The notes under the pieces were generated by a model that was given only the letters and a program-made list of their open reading frames with translations, was not told the origin of the DNA and searched no databases. A DNA stretch of 64,000 bases from Amycolatopsis sp. EV170708-02-1 (GTDB lineage Bacteria > Actinomycetota > Actinomycetes > Mycobacteriales > Pseudonocardiaceae), in assembly GCF_022479115.1 (NCBI RefSeq), contig NZ_CP092497.1, positions 8,990,001-9,054,000 of the forward strand, given 5' to 3'. Positions 34,569 through 42,384 of this stretch are shown here, piece by piece (position 1 is the first letter of the stretch; each line of letters begins with the position of its first letter). The translations under genes and the position numbers were made by a program.

Positions 34569-35883
34569 GGCGGATCAATTTCCGGTACCAGCCGAAGGAG
34601 TCCTTCGGTGTGCGCTTCAGGGTTTCGTAGTCGATGTGCACCAGACCGAAGCGCGGCTGGTAGCCCTTCGACCATTCGAAGTTGTCCATCAGCGACCAGA
34701 CGAAGTACCCGCGGATGTCGACGCCGGCGTCCATCGCTTCGCGCACCGCGACGAGGTGACTGTCGAGGAAGTCGATGCGTTCCTGGTCGTGGACGTGGCC
34801 GTCTTCGGCGACGACGTCGTCGAAGCTGCAACCGTTTTCGGTGATGTAGACGGGCGGGAGGTGCTCGCGGTAGCGCTCGTGGAAACCGACGAGCAGCTCG
34901 CGCAGCCCGTGCGGGACGATCGGCGAATCGTTGGTGGTCGTGGGATACCCCTCGATCGCGCGAAGCTCGAAGGGAAGCGGATTGCCTTCGCCGGGCGCGG
35001 CGACGCCCTGCGGCTCGTAGTAATTCACCCCGTAGAAGTCGAGGGGCTGCGCGATGGTCGGCAGATCGTCGGCGAAACCCGCCGGGAGATGCGGGACGAC
35101 TTGTTCGGGATAACGGCCGAGCAGCACCGGATCCGCGTAGGTGCGATTGATGAGGGCGTCGATCCATTCGCCCGCGGCCTTGTCTTCCGGCGAATCGGTG
35201 GCGGGCCAGATCGGCGAATGGTTGTTGGCCGTGCCGACGCTGCGGGCCCCGGCCGCGCGGAGCGCTTGGACCGCGAGACCGTGCGCGAGATTCTGATAGT
35301 GCGCGGTGGGCAGGGCGTCGAGCAGGAGTGTCTTGCCGGGCGCGTACTCGCCGATCGCGTAGCCGAAGATCGACATGACCATGGGCTCGTTGAGCGGGAT
35401 CCACATTTTCACCCGATCGGAGAACCGCTCGCCCACGATGGCGGCGTACTCGGCGAAGCGTTCGGCGGTATCACGGGAAAGCCAGCCGCCCTTGTCTTCG
35501 AGCGCTTGCGGGAGGTCCCAATGGAAGAGCGTCCCGGTCGGCGCGATACCGGCGGCGCAGACCTCGTCGAGCAATTCGTCATAGAAGGCAAGGCCTTCGG
35601 CGTTGGGCTTGCCTTCGCCGTCGGGCTGGATCCTGGGCCAGGCGAAGGACATGCGGTAGGCGCCGACACCGAGTTCGGCCATCAGCGCGACGTCCTCGGA
35701 GTAGCGGTGGAAGTGATCGGCCGCTACCTTGGCGTGCTCAGCCCGCGCGATCTTTCCCTCCGTTTCGGTGAACGTGTCCCAAATGGACTGTCCTCGGCCG
35801 CCTTCCCCGGTCGCCCCCTCGATCTGGAAGGCGGAGGTCGATACACCCCACAGGAATTCGGACGGGAAGGTCGGATTCTCCAC
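34561..35883 (-). CDS. Family GH1 beta-glucosidase
   Basis: A 440-residue GH1 glycoside hydrolase. Family signature near the start FPSEFLWGVSTSAFQIEGAT; acid/base Glu in the WIPLNEPMV stretch near residue 168; nucleophile Glu in VYITENGCSFDD near residue 350; VWSLMDNFEWSKGYQPRFGL near the C-terminus lines the sugar site. No signal peptide, so it acts on imported glucosides in the cytoplasm. It is coupled to an MFS gene and divergent from a TetR gene that probably controls both. Confidence 0.95.
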   Translation of the reverse strand: MENPTFPSEFLWGVSTSAFQIEGATGEGGRGQSIWDTFTETEGKIARAEHAKVAADHFHRYSEDVALMAELGVGAYRMSFAWPRIQPDGEGKPNAEGLAFYDELLDEVCAAGIAPTGTLFHWDLPQALEDKGGWLSRDTAERFAEYAAIVGERFSDRVKMWIPLNEPMVMSIFGYAIGEYAPGKTLLLDALPTAHYQNLAHGLAVQALRAAGARSVGTANNHSPIWPATDSPEDKAAGEWIDALINRTYADPVLLGRYPEQVVPHLPAGFADDLPTIAQPLDFYGVNYYEPQGVAAPGEGNPLPFELRAIEGYPTTTNDSPIVPHGLRELLVGFHERYREHLPPVYITENGCSFDDVVAEDGHVHDQERIDFLDSHLVAVREAMDAGVDIRGYFVWSLMDNFEWSKGYQPRFGLVHIDYETLKRTPKDSFGWYRKLIRHE

Positions 35884-36009
35884 CGGCGACGCACCTTTCC
35901 TCTTCAGACTCGGCCGAACATGAAAAGTTCTCAGATACTATGCCTTCACTCGACCGGGGGGAACCCTGTCGGCACGATAAAGTCGCAGATCAGCGAAGGA
36001 GGAGCCCGA

Positions 36010-36654
36010 GTGTCCGACATCCAGGCCGCGAAACCGCAAGCGGAGACGACTCCGCTCCGGCGGCAGCCCGTTCAGCAGCGCAGCGCCAAGCGGGTGGAGC
36101 AGATGCTCGACGCCAGCGCCCAGCTGATCGACGAACTCGGCTACGACGCGTTGACGACCACGCTGATCGCGAAGCGCGCCGGGGTGGCCGTCGGTTCGCT
36201 GTACCAGTTCTTCCCCGACAAGCGGGCCGTGGTGCAGGCGCTGACGCAGCGGAACCTCGAACGGTTCGTCGCCTCGGTGTCGGAAACCCTGAACGAACTC
36301 GCGCCCGAGCACTGGTGGGACGTCGTGGACTCGATCCTCGACATCTACCTCGACATGCACCGCGAGGTCCCCGGCTTCTCGAAGGTCCACTTCGGTGACG
36401 TCGTGGACCGGCAGCTCCTCGACGAGACGCGCGACAACAACGCGGTCATCGTCGACGCGCTCACCGACGTGCTCGCCGCGCGGATCCAGTCGCCGCCGGA
36501 CGACATCCGGTTCGCGCTGACGATCGCGAACGAGACCGCCGACGCGCTGCTGAAGCTGGCTTTCCGCCGAGACCCGCGCGGGGACGAGCGGATCGTGGCG
36601 GAGGCGAAGTCGGTCGTGAAGGGCTACTTGGCGAGCAAGTTCGGCGAGGCTTGA
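36010..36654 (+). CDS. TetR family transcriptional regulator
   Basis: A 214-residue regulator. GTG at 36010 has AAGGAGGAG upstream. The HTH is at about residues 25-75 (RVEQMLDASAQLIDELGYDA, LTTTLIAKRAGVAVGSLYQF). The ligand part contains HWWDVVDSILDIYLDMHREV. It is divergent from the beta-glucosidase gene across 126 bases and is the obvious candidate repressor of the glucosidase/MFS operon. Confidence 0.93.
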   Translation: MSDIQAAKPQAETTPLRRQPVQQRSAKRVEQMLDASAQLIDELGYDALTTTLIAKRAGVAVGSLYQFFPDKRAVVQALTQRNLERFVASVSETLNELAPEHWWDVVDSILDIYLDMHREVPGFSKVHFGDVVDRQLLDETRDNNAVIVDALTDVLAARIQSPPDDIRFALTIANETADALLKLAFRRDPRGDERIVAEAKSVVKGYLASKFGEA

Positions 36655-36681
36655 GTTTCTTGGGGTTCCGGCTTCTCTTGG

Positions 36682-36737
36682 GGTTCCCAATGTCGCATTC
36701 GAGTCGCTGAGCGTCCCTGATGCGACATTGGGGACCC
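36682..36737. terminator. Long hairpin after the TetR gene
   Basis: CCCAATGTCGCAT (36686-36698) and ATGCGACATTGGG (36720-36732) are perfectly complementary; the stem extends outwards by GGTT/GACC with one wobble. Loop 21 bases. It follows the TetR stop by about 30 bases. Confidence 0.7.
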
Positions 36738-36757
36738 TCAGGCGGGCCCGCCTTGGT

Positions 36758-36806
36758 GCCGAAGGACGCTTTCCCCGCGTCCGATGCGGGGAAGGACGCC
36801 TTCGGC
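36758..36806. terminator. GAAGG-type palindrome copy
   Basis: GCCGAAGGACGCTTTCCCCG and the facing GCGGGGAAGGACGCCTTCGG form a hairpin with strong ends and a mismatched middle. It is a diverged copy of the dispersed family. Confidence 0.6.
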
Positions 36807-37015
36807 CCACGTTAGTCCACTGTGGACTCCCCGGCGCGCTGTCCGGACGTCCTGAAGGGCACCTTTGAGACGCTCAACGTCCCGAAGGAGGCCTTCGCGT
36901 CGCCGGTGGATCCCCTTGCTCCATTCGTGTCCACCGGCGCCCGAACCCAACGCCTCACCAGTCACACGACTCCCAGGAACCCCGCTCACACTGGCCCTGA
37001 CCTGCCCATACCCAC

Positions 37016-37058
37016 TTGTCCACATAAGTTGTCCACACCCACCCACAGTTGTGGACAA
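37016..37058. promoter_or_regulatory. Cluster of three perfect DnaA boxes
   Basis: TTGTCCACA, the DnaA box consensus of high-GC actinobacteria, occurs at 37016-37024 and 37029-37037, and inverted (TGTGGACAA) at 37050-37058. No dnaA, dnaN or other replication gene is near, so this is not the usual chromosomal origin; a DnaA-titrating or DnaA-regulating site is the simplest reading. Confidence 0.65.
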
Positions 37059-37160
37059 CCTCGCCCCTCACTCCTCCGAACCCCGTCCCCCGTCGCCCCC
37101 TCCCGATACGCTGGTGCAGGGCGCGCCCCCCAGGGATGGGTGGGGGGTGGGGTTGCGCGG

Positions 37161-38345
37161 TCAGCCGAAGTTTTGGGATTCGCCGCGGTAGGTGGGGACG
37201 GCCCGGTCGACGCGGTCGCCGACGACGACGTGGTAGTGCGTGAAGCGTTCGGCGAGTTCGCCGGCCTTCGCGTGCCGTAGCCAGACGCGGTCGCCGAGCC
37301 GCAGGTGGCGGGCCGCTTCGCCGGAGACGGGGGTCTGGACTTCGCCGGCGCCTTCGAATCCGAGCAGCGAGAGACCTTCTGGCAGGTAGGGCGTCGGAAG
37401 CCGCGAAGACTCCGCGGGGCCCGAAGCGATGTAGCCGCCGGAGAAGAGCGTCGCGACCTTCGGGGCGGGGCGCCGGACGACGGGTAGCGCGAACATGGCG
37501 GCCGGGCGCGGCGAGAAGTGCGCGTAGCCGTCGAAGAGCGTCGGCCCGATCAAGCCCGAGCCCGCCGCGATTTCGGTCACGGCCGCTTCGGCGCCGGTCG
37601 ATTCGACGCTGCCGCTGCCGCCGCCGTTGACGAACTCCAGATCCGCCAGCGCCCGGACGGCGCGAACCGCGGCCGCGCGGCGCTTCGCGATTTCCACAAT
37701 GGACTTTCGCTGCATCCAGCCGATGACGGAGTTCTTCGCCCCGCTGCCGGCCGCGTCGCCCAGCCCGGCGATCTGCCCTTCGTACGCCATCATCCCCACG
37801 AGCCGGAAACCCTTGCGGGACAGGATGGTCCGCGCCAGATCCGCGGCCTGCCGCGGGCTGAACACCGGTGAGCGCCGGGTGCCGATGTGCACGCCGGGCA
37901 GCGGACGCCACGAAGCGTCGAGTTCCAGACAGACCCGGATTTCCGGATGCCCCTGCCCCAGCGCGGCATCGACGAGATCGAGATGTTCGGGCGAGTCGAC
38001 CATGATCGAGATCGCCGCCCGCGCCCGGTCGTTCGCCGCCAGCCGCCGCAGCGCGCCGTGATCGGCGGTCGGGTACGCCACCACGATGTCCTCGGACGTC
38101 CCCTGCTCGACATGCCAGACGGCTTCGGCGAGCGAGTAACACATGAGGCCTTCGAAACCCGGCCTCGCGAGGACCCGTTCGAGCAGATACCGGCAGCGCA
38201 CGGATTTGCTGACCACGCGGATCGGTTTGCCGTTGGCCCGCCGCAGCAGGTCGGCGCCGTTCGCGTCGAACGCATCCAAGTCGACAATCGCGAACGGAGG
38301 ATCCAGGTCCTTCGTCGCCAAGTCGTACACCGTCGCACTGGTCAC
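37161..38345 (-). CDS. Amino acid deaminase/aldolase-type PLP protein (alanine-racemase-like N-terminal fold)
   Basis: A 394-residue protein of the fold-type III PLP group (alanine racemase N-terminal domain, as in D-threonine aldolase and D-serine dehydratase). N-terminus PPFAIVDLDAFDANGADLLR, then the PLP Lys in IRVVSKSVRC, VNGGGSGSVESTG for phosphate binding, and the C-terminal domain with RLGDRVWLRHAKAGELAERF and HYHVV. Its divergent neighbour is an aldonolactone oxidase; I recall this pair as common in actinobacteria. The substrate is uncertain. Confidence 0.88.
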   Translation of the reverse strand: MTSATVYDLATKDLDPPFAIVDLDAFDANGADLLRRANGKPIRVVSKSVRCRYLLERVLARPGFEGLMCYSLAEAVWHVEQGTSEDIVVAYPTADHGALRRLAANDRARAAISIMVDSPEHLDLVDAALGQGHPEIRVCLELDASWRPLPGVHIGTRRSPVFSPRQAADLARTILSRKGFRLVGMMAYEGQIAGLGDAAGSGAKNSVIGWMQRKSIVEIAKRRAAAVRAVRALADLEFVNGGGSGSVESTGAEAAVTEIAAGSGLIGPTLFDGYAHFSPRPAAMFALPVVRRPAPKVATLFSGGYIASGPAESSRLPTPYLPEGLSLLGFEGAGEVQTPVSGEAARHLRLGDRVWLRHAKAGELAERFTHYHVVVGDRVDRAVPTYRGESQNFG

Positions 38346-38447
38346 CCGAACTAAGGTACGACAGAAGGGCTTGAAACGCGAATACTATTCACTTACTGTT
38401 TCGGCACTCGGGCCTCTCAGAAGCGGACTTCACGAAACGGTGGGCGC

Positions 38448-39752
38448 ATGACTCGGTGGACCAACTGGGCGGGAACCGCGGCGGCTTCACCCCTGCGCGT
38501 GCACCGGCCGCGCGGCACGGAGGAGATCGCCGAGGCGATCGGGCGGTCCGCCGCGGACGGACGCCGCCTGCGCCCGCTGGGCAGCGGTCACTCCTTCACC
38601 GCGATCGCCGCCGCGAACTCGGACGCCATGGACCTGACCGGCTGGACAGGGATCGCGTCCGCCGACGTCGCGAAAGGCCTGGTCACGGTCCGTTCGGGGA
38701 CCACGCTCAAACAGCTCAACACCGAACTCGACGCGCTGGGCCTCGCCATGACCAACCTCGGCGACATCGACGCGCAGACCGTCGCGGGCGCGATCTCCAC
38801 CGGCACCCACGGCACCGGAGCCCGGCTCGGCGGCATCGCCACCCAGATCGCCGCGCTCGAACTCGTGCTCGCCGACGGCACCGTGGTCACCTGTTCGGCG
38901 GACGAACGCCCCGACCTCTTCGCCGCCGCGCGAGTCGGGCTCGGCGCGCTCGGCGTCATCAGCACGGTCACCCTGCAGTGTGAACCGTCGTTTCTGCTCT
39001 CCGCCCAGGAGCGACCGGAACCACTCGAACAGGTCCTCGAAGGCTTCGACCGGTTCGCCGACGAGAACGACCACTTCGAGTTCTACTGGTTCCCCTACGG
39101 CAAGAACGCACTGGTCAAGCGCAACAACCGGCTTCCGGCGGGCAGCGAACACCGGCCGCTGAGCAAGCTGAAGGAGTTCGTCGACTACGAGGTCACGGAG
39201 AACCTCGCGTTCGGCGGGCTGTGCCGTCTCGGCCGCGCGGTGCCGAAACTCGTGCAGCCGCTCGGCCGGTTCGCCTCGAACATCCTCTCCGCCCGCGAGT
39301 ACAGCGACACGTCGCATCGCGTCTTCGTGACCCATCGCGGCGTGCGTTTCGTCGAGTCGGAGTTCGCGATCCCGCGCGAAGCGCTGCACGACGTCTTCTC
39401 CGAACTCCGCGCGTTCGTCCCGAAGCTGGAGAACCCGGTCGCGTTCCCGGTCGAGGTACGCGTCGCCGCCGCGGACGACATCTGGCTGTCGACCGCGAAC
39501 GGCCGCGACTCGGCCTACATCGCGATCCACCAGTTCGTCGGCATGCCCTACCGCGAGTACTTCGCCGGATTCGCGTCGATCGTCGGCGAGGTCGGCGGCC
39601 GCCCGCACTGGGGCAAGATGCACGACCTCGACGCCGCGACGCTGCGCTCGCGGTACCCGCGTTTCGACGACTTCCTGCGGGTCCGCAAGGAGGTGGACCC
39701 GGCCGGGCTCTTCGCGAACACCTACCTCGACCGGGTCCTCGGCACTGCCTAA
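38448..39752 (+). CDS. D-arabinono-1,4-lactone oxidase/gulonolactone oxidase-type FAD enzyme
   Basis: A 434-residue VAO-fold flavoenzyme oxidising a sugar lactone with oxygen or another acceptor. FAD domain at about residues 1-170, with the flavin-linking region RPLGSGHSFTAIAAA and GDIDAQTVAGAISTGTHGTG; the C-terminal ALO domain ends HWGKMHDLDAATLRSRYPRF. It is divergent from the deaminase/aldolase-type gene. The stop overlaps that of the converging PRPP synthetase by 4 bases. Confidence 0.93.
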   Translation: MTRWTNWAGTAAASPLRVHRPRGTEEIAEAIGRSAADGRRLRPLGSGHSFTAIAAANSDAMDLTGWTGIASADVAKGLVTVRSGTTLKQLNTELDALGLAMTNLGDIDAQTVAGAISTGTHGTGARLGGIATQIAALELVLADGTVVTCSADERPDLFAAARVGLGALGVISTVTLQCEPSFLLSAQERPEPLEQVLEGFDRFADENDHFEFYWFPYGKNALVKRNNRLPAGSEHRPLSKLKEFVDYEVTENLAFGGLCRLGRAVPKLVQPLGRFASNILSAREYSDTSHRVFVTHRGVRFVESEFAIPREALHDVFSELRAFVPKLENPVAFPVEVRVAAADDIWLSTANGRDSAYIAIHQFVGMPYREYFAGFASIVGEVGGRPHWGKMHDLDAATLRSRYPRFDDFLRVRKEVDPAGLFANTYLDRVLGTA

Positions 39753-40696
39753 GCGGTTTCGAACAAGGCGCTGACCGACTCGCCGTTGTGGATCCGGCGC
39801 ATCGCCTCCGCCAGCGCGGGCGCGATCGAAAGGACCCGCAGCTTCGGGCTCTGCTCCTCCGGCGGGATGGGCACCGTGTTCGTGCAGACGACCTCCAGCA
39901 CGTCGGGCTGGCTGCCGATCCGCTCGAGCGCTCCGCTGGAGAAGAGGCCGTGCGTGCAGGCGACGCGGATCGAGCGCGGCTTCAGTTCCCGGAGCTTGCC
40001 GAGCAGTTCGATCACCGTGCTGCCCTTGGCGATCTCGTCGTCGAGGACGATCACGTCGCGGCCGGTGATCTCGCCGATCACCGAGCTGATCTCGACCCTG
40101 TCGTCGGCGAAGCGCTGCTTCGCGCCCGCCGCGACCTGAACGCCGAGCAGCCGGGCGAAATGCGCGGCCTCCTTGGCGTTGCCGAGATCCGGCGAGACGA
40201 CGGTGGTCGCGGACAGGTCGTACTGGCGGAAATGCTTCGCCAGTTCCTGCAACGCGTGCAGGTGATCGACCGGGACGCTGAAGAACCCGTGCACCTGCGG
40301 CGAATGCAGGGTCATCGCGAGGACGCGATCGGCGCCCGCGGTCGCCATCAGGTCGGCGACGAGACGGCCGCCGATCGAGATCCGCGGCGCGTCCTTCTTG
40401 TCCGAGCGGGCGTACGAATAATGCGGCATGACGACGGTGATCCGCTTCGCCGAAGCGCCCCGCGCGGCGTCCAGCATCAGCAGCAGTTCGACGAGATGTT
40501 CCTGTACCGGCCGCACCAGCGGCTGGATCAGGAAGACGTCGCGCTCGCGGCAGTTCGCTTCGAGCTGGACTTCGAGACAGTCGTTGGCGAACCGCTGCAC
40601 CTTCACCGGATGCAGGGGAACACCGAGATGGGCGCAGATCTCTTCGGCGAGCTCGGGATGGGCGCTGCCACTGAAGACCGCGATGTCCTCGCGCAA
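39749..40696 (-). CDS. prs: Ribose-phosphate pyrophosphokinase
   Basis: A 315-residue PRPP synthetase making 5-phosphoribosyl diphosphate from ribose 5-phosphate and ATP. N-terminus REDIAVFSGSAHPELAEEIC, active-site region SYARSDKKDAPRISIGGRLV, divalent-metal His in TLHSPQVHGFF, and PRPP loop DVIVLDDEIAKGSTVIELLG. The TTG at 40696 is chosen because GGAGAAGG precedes it and it gives the family's N-terminus; a GTG at 40735 is in frame. This may be an extra paralogue, since no purine or cell-division genes are close. Confidence 0.9.
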   Translation of the reverse strand: MREDIAVFSGSAHPELAEEICAHLGVPLHPVKVQRFANDCLEVQLEANCRERDVFLIQPLVRPVQEHLVELLLMLDAARGASAKRITVVMPHYSYARSDKKDAPRISIGGRLVADLMATAGADRVLAMTLHSPQVHGFFSVPVDHLHALQELAKHFRQYDLSATTVVSPDLGNAKEAAHFARLLGVQVAAGAKQRFADDRVEISSVIGEITGRDVIVLDDEIAKGSTVIELLGKLRELKPRSIRVACTHGLFSSGALERIGSQPDVLEVVCTNTVPIPPEEQSPKLRVLSIAPALAEAMRRIHNGESVSALFETA

Positions 40697-40746
40697 GGAC
40701 CTTCTCCGTTCATTCAAAAGACGGATTACGTCCACACACTAAGGTT

Positions 40747-41396
40747 TCACAGAGCGGAAAAGGCCTGAGAGATAGCAGTATCACCCGAGATGGCTTCGAG
40801 GACGCGTCCCGCGGTCGACGGGGTGTCGAGCAGCGCGACGAGGATCGCGGCGACGTCCTGCCGCGGAATGGGCCCGCGGCCGGTGGACTCGGCGATCAGG
40901 ATCTTGCCGGTGCCCTCGTCGTTGGTGAGCTGTCCCGGCCGCAGGATCGTCCATTCGAGATCGCGGGCACGCAGATCGTCTTCGGCCGCCTTCTTGGCCT
41001 TGAGGTAGATCCGGAAATCGTCCGGGACGTCCGCGGTCTCCCATTTGTCCGCCCCATGGAGCCGACCTGGACATGCCGGCGCACACCCGCCTGTTCGGCT
41101 GCGGCCGCGAAGAGTTCCGCGGCCGCTCTGTCCACAGTGTCCTTGCGGGCCGTCCCGCTGCCCGGCCCGGCGCCCGCCGCGAAGATGGCGGCGTCGGCGC
41201 CGTCGAGCACCTTGGCGACGGCGTCCACATCGGACTTTTCCAGGTCGAGGACGACCGCTTCGGCACCGGCCGCTTCGAGATCGGCGACGTGATCGGGGTT
41301 GCGCACGATCCCCACCGCCTGATCACCGCGTGCGGAGAGCAGTTTCTCCAGCTTCAGCGCGATTTGTCCGTGTCCACCCGCAATGACGACTCGCAT
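40747..41396 (-). pseudogene. NAD(P)-binding protein (NmrA/atypical SDR type), frameshifted
   Basis: The N-terminal frame has MRVVIAGGHGQIALKLEKLL (cofactor motif), LDLEKSDVDAVAKVLDGADA and VQVGSMG, then goes out of frame. The next frame continues as expected: ADKWETADVPDDFRIYLKAK, WTILRPGQLTNDEGTGK and RVLEAISGDTAISQAF, stopping at 40747. Adding one G to the GGGG run at 41052-41055 restores a 216-residue protein. The family covers small NAD(P)H-dependent reductases and sensors. A sequencing error is possible. Confidence 0.8.
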
Positions 41397-41415
41397 GGAC
41401 CCGACGGTAGCGCGT

Positions 41416-42066
41416 TCAGTCGACTTCGGCAGGAAGCTCGGTCTCGCGCAGAAGCTGGTCGTAGACGATCTCGTTGACCAGGCGCGAGACCGGGTCCTCG
41501 TCGAGGATCATGCGCTCGCCGTGGCCCTCGAGGTCGAGGTCGGTCACCGCGTTGGGGTCGGCGGTGACGATGCCGAGCCCGTAGGCGCGGGCACGCGGCA
41601 GGCAGTTGCCGACGTAGTCCTCCGTCAGTACGGCAGGCGATGGGAGAACCATCGCGGCCTCGCCGTAACGTGCGAACGGAACCGCGGAGGCCATCGCGGT
41701 GCGCCAGTGCCGGGCGACCGCGAGGACGCCGATGATCTCGGCGGCCGGCGCGGGTGCGGTCGCGGCCAGCTCTGGCCATGTCCAGGTGTCGACGGTGGCG
41801 CGATCGACGACGGGACCCATGCCCATCGCGATGCGCTCCGCGTGCACGTCGGTACGGAGCCGGGCGACCACGCAGATCTTGCGGCCGAGCACGGTGGTCT
41901 CCGGCAAGACGATGCCGTTCCAGCCGAGCAGGGCCGCCGCCTTGCGCGAAAGCTCCCCGACGCTCGCGGGCAGTTCGATCGGCGGCACCACCCGGCTCGG
42001 CAGTGACCGGCTGCGCTTCGCGCCACCGGCGACCGTCGAGCTCTCCATATTCGGTGTAGCCGCCAC
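41416..42066 (-). CDS. Conserved-type hypothetical protein, 216 residues
   Basis: A mixed alpha/beta protein without recognised motifs. GTG at 42066 has GGAGGCGG upstream. Visible features: SLPSRVVPPIELPASVGELS near the start, LGWNGIVLPETTVLGRKICV, TEDYVGNCLPRARAYGLGIV, and an acidic end (LLRETELPAEVD). It is transcribed towards the frameshifted NAD(P)-binding gene, 19 bases upstream of it. Confidence 0.7.
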   Translation of the reverse strand: MAATPNMESSTVAGGAKRSRSLPSRVVPPIELPASVGELSRKAAALLGWNGIVLPETTVLGRKICVVARLRTDVHAERIAMGMGPVVDRATVDTWTWPELAATAPAPAAEIIGVLAVARHWRTAMASAVPFARYGEAAMVLPSPAVLTEDYVGNCLPRARAYGLGIVTADPNAVTDLDLEGHGERMILDEDPVSRLVNEIVYDQLLRETELPAEVD

Positions 42067-42384
42067 GTTCCGCCTCCTTCGAACCTGGTTTCCCTAGGGC
42101 TCGTCATCCCGTGCCACCTCGGTGGAAGCGGCACATGACCTGTCTAACAGGGCGGGGAGGCGGCGGCGCCGGACAACGGGAGTGGCTGCGATCGGCGGCG
42201 CCTTGTCATCGGTGACCGGTCGGTAGGCGGTCATTCGACTTCAGTCCGACCGTGCCGCCAACCGAGTGAGAGGGAGGTAAGTGGTGTTACCCGGCGTCTC
42301 CGAACGGTCACTGGCCTCAACCGTGGGCGTTAGGCCATTCGGCCCAATGCATACTCATTCCACTTTGGACTTTCGCAGGTCCGG
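42067..42384. other. Intergenic region after the kinase pair
   Basis: This 318-base gap separates the end of the second kinase gene from the start of the 42066 gene and should contain the latter's promoter. GTGCCACCTCGGTGG... near 42110 can fold, and TCCACTTTGGAC lies at 42359-42370. A rightward frame starting GTG 42281 has a fair ribosome site but runs into the kinase antisense and is not accepted. Confidence 0.4.

Larger units (their letters stand above)
36655..37160. other. Noncoding region with palindromes and DnaA boxes
   Basis: This 506-base gap lies between converging genes and carries no convincing coding frame. It holds an 18-bp hairpin (36682-36737), a GAAGG-type palindrome (36758-36806), a degenerate further copy around 36854-36899, one GTCCACTGTGGAC motif (36815-36827) and a cluster of three DnaA boxes (37016-37058). 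Confidence 0.7.

Noticed and set aside
34477..36009. Long rightward frame antisense to the beta-glucosidase gene, continuous with the TetR frame
   Set aside because: It mirrors a complete GH1 gene, is Arg/Gly/Val-rich without motifs, and the TetR gene has its own GTG with a strong ribosome site at 36010. It is a side effect of high GC.
37016..37058. Chromosomal or plasmid replication origin
   Set aside because: Three DnaA boxes are too few for an actinomycete oriC, and no dnaA, dnaN, parAB, rep or AT-rich unwinding region is present. Kept only as a DnaA-box cluster.
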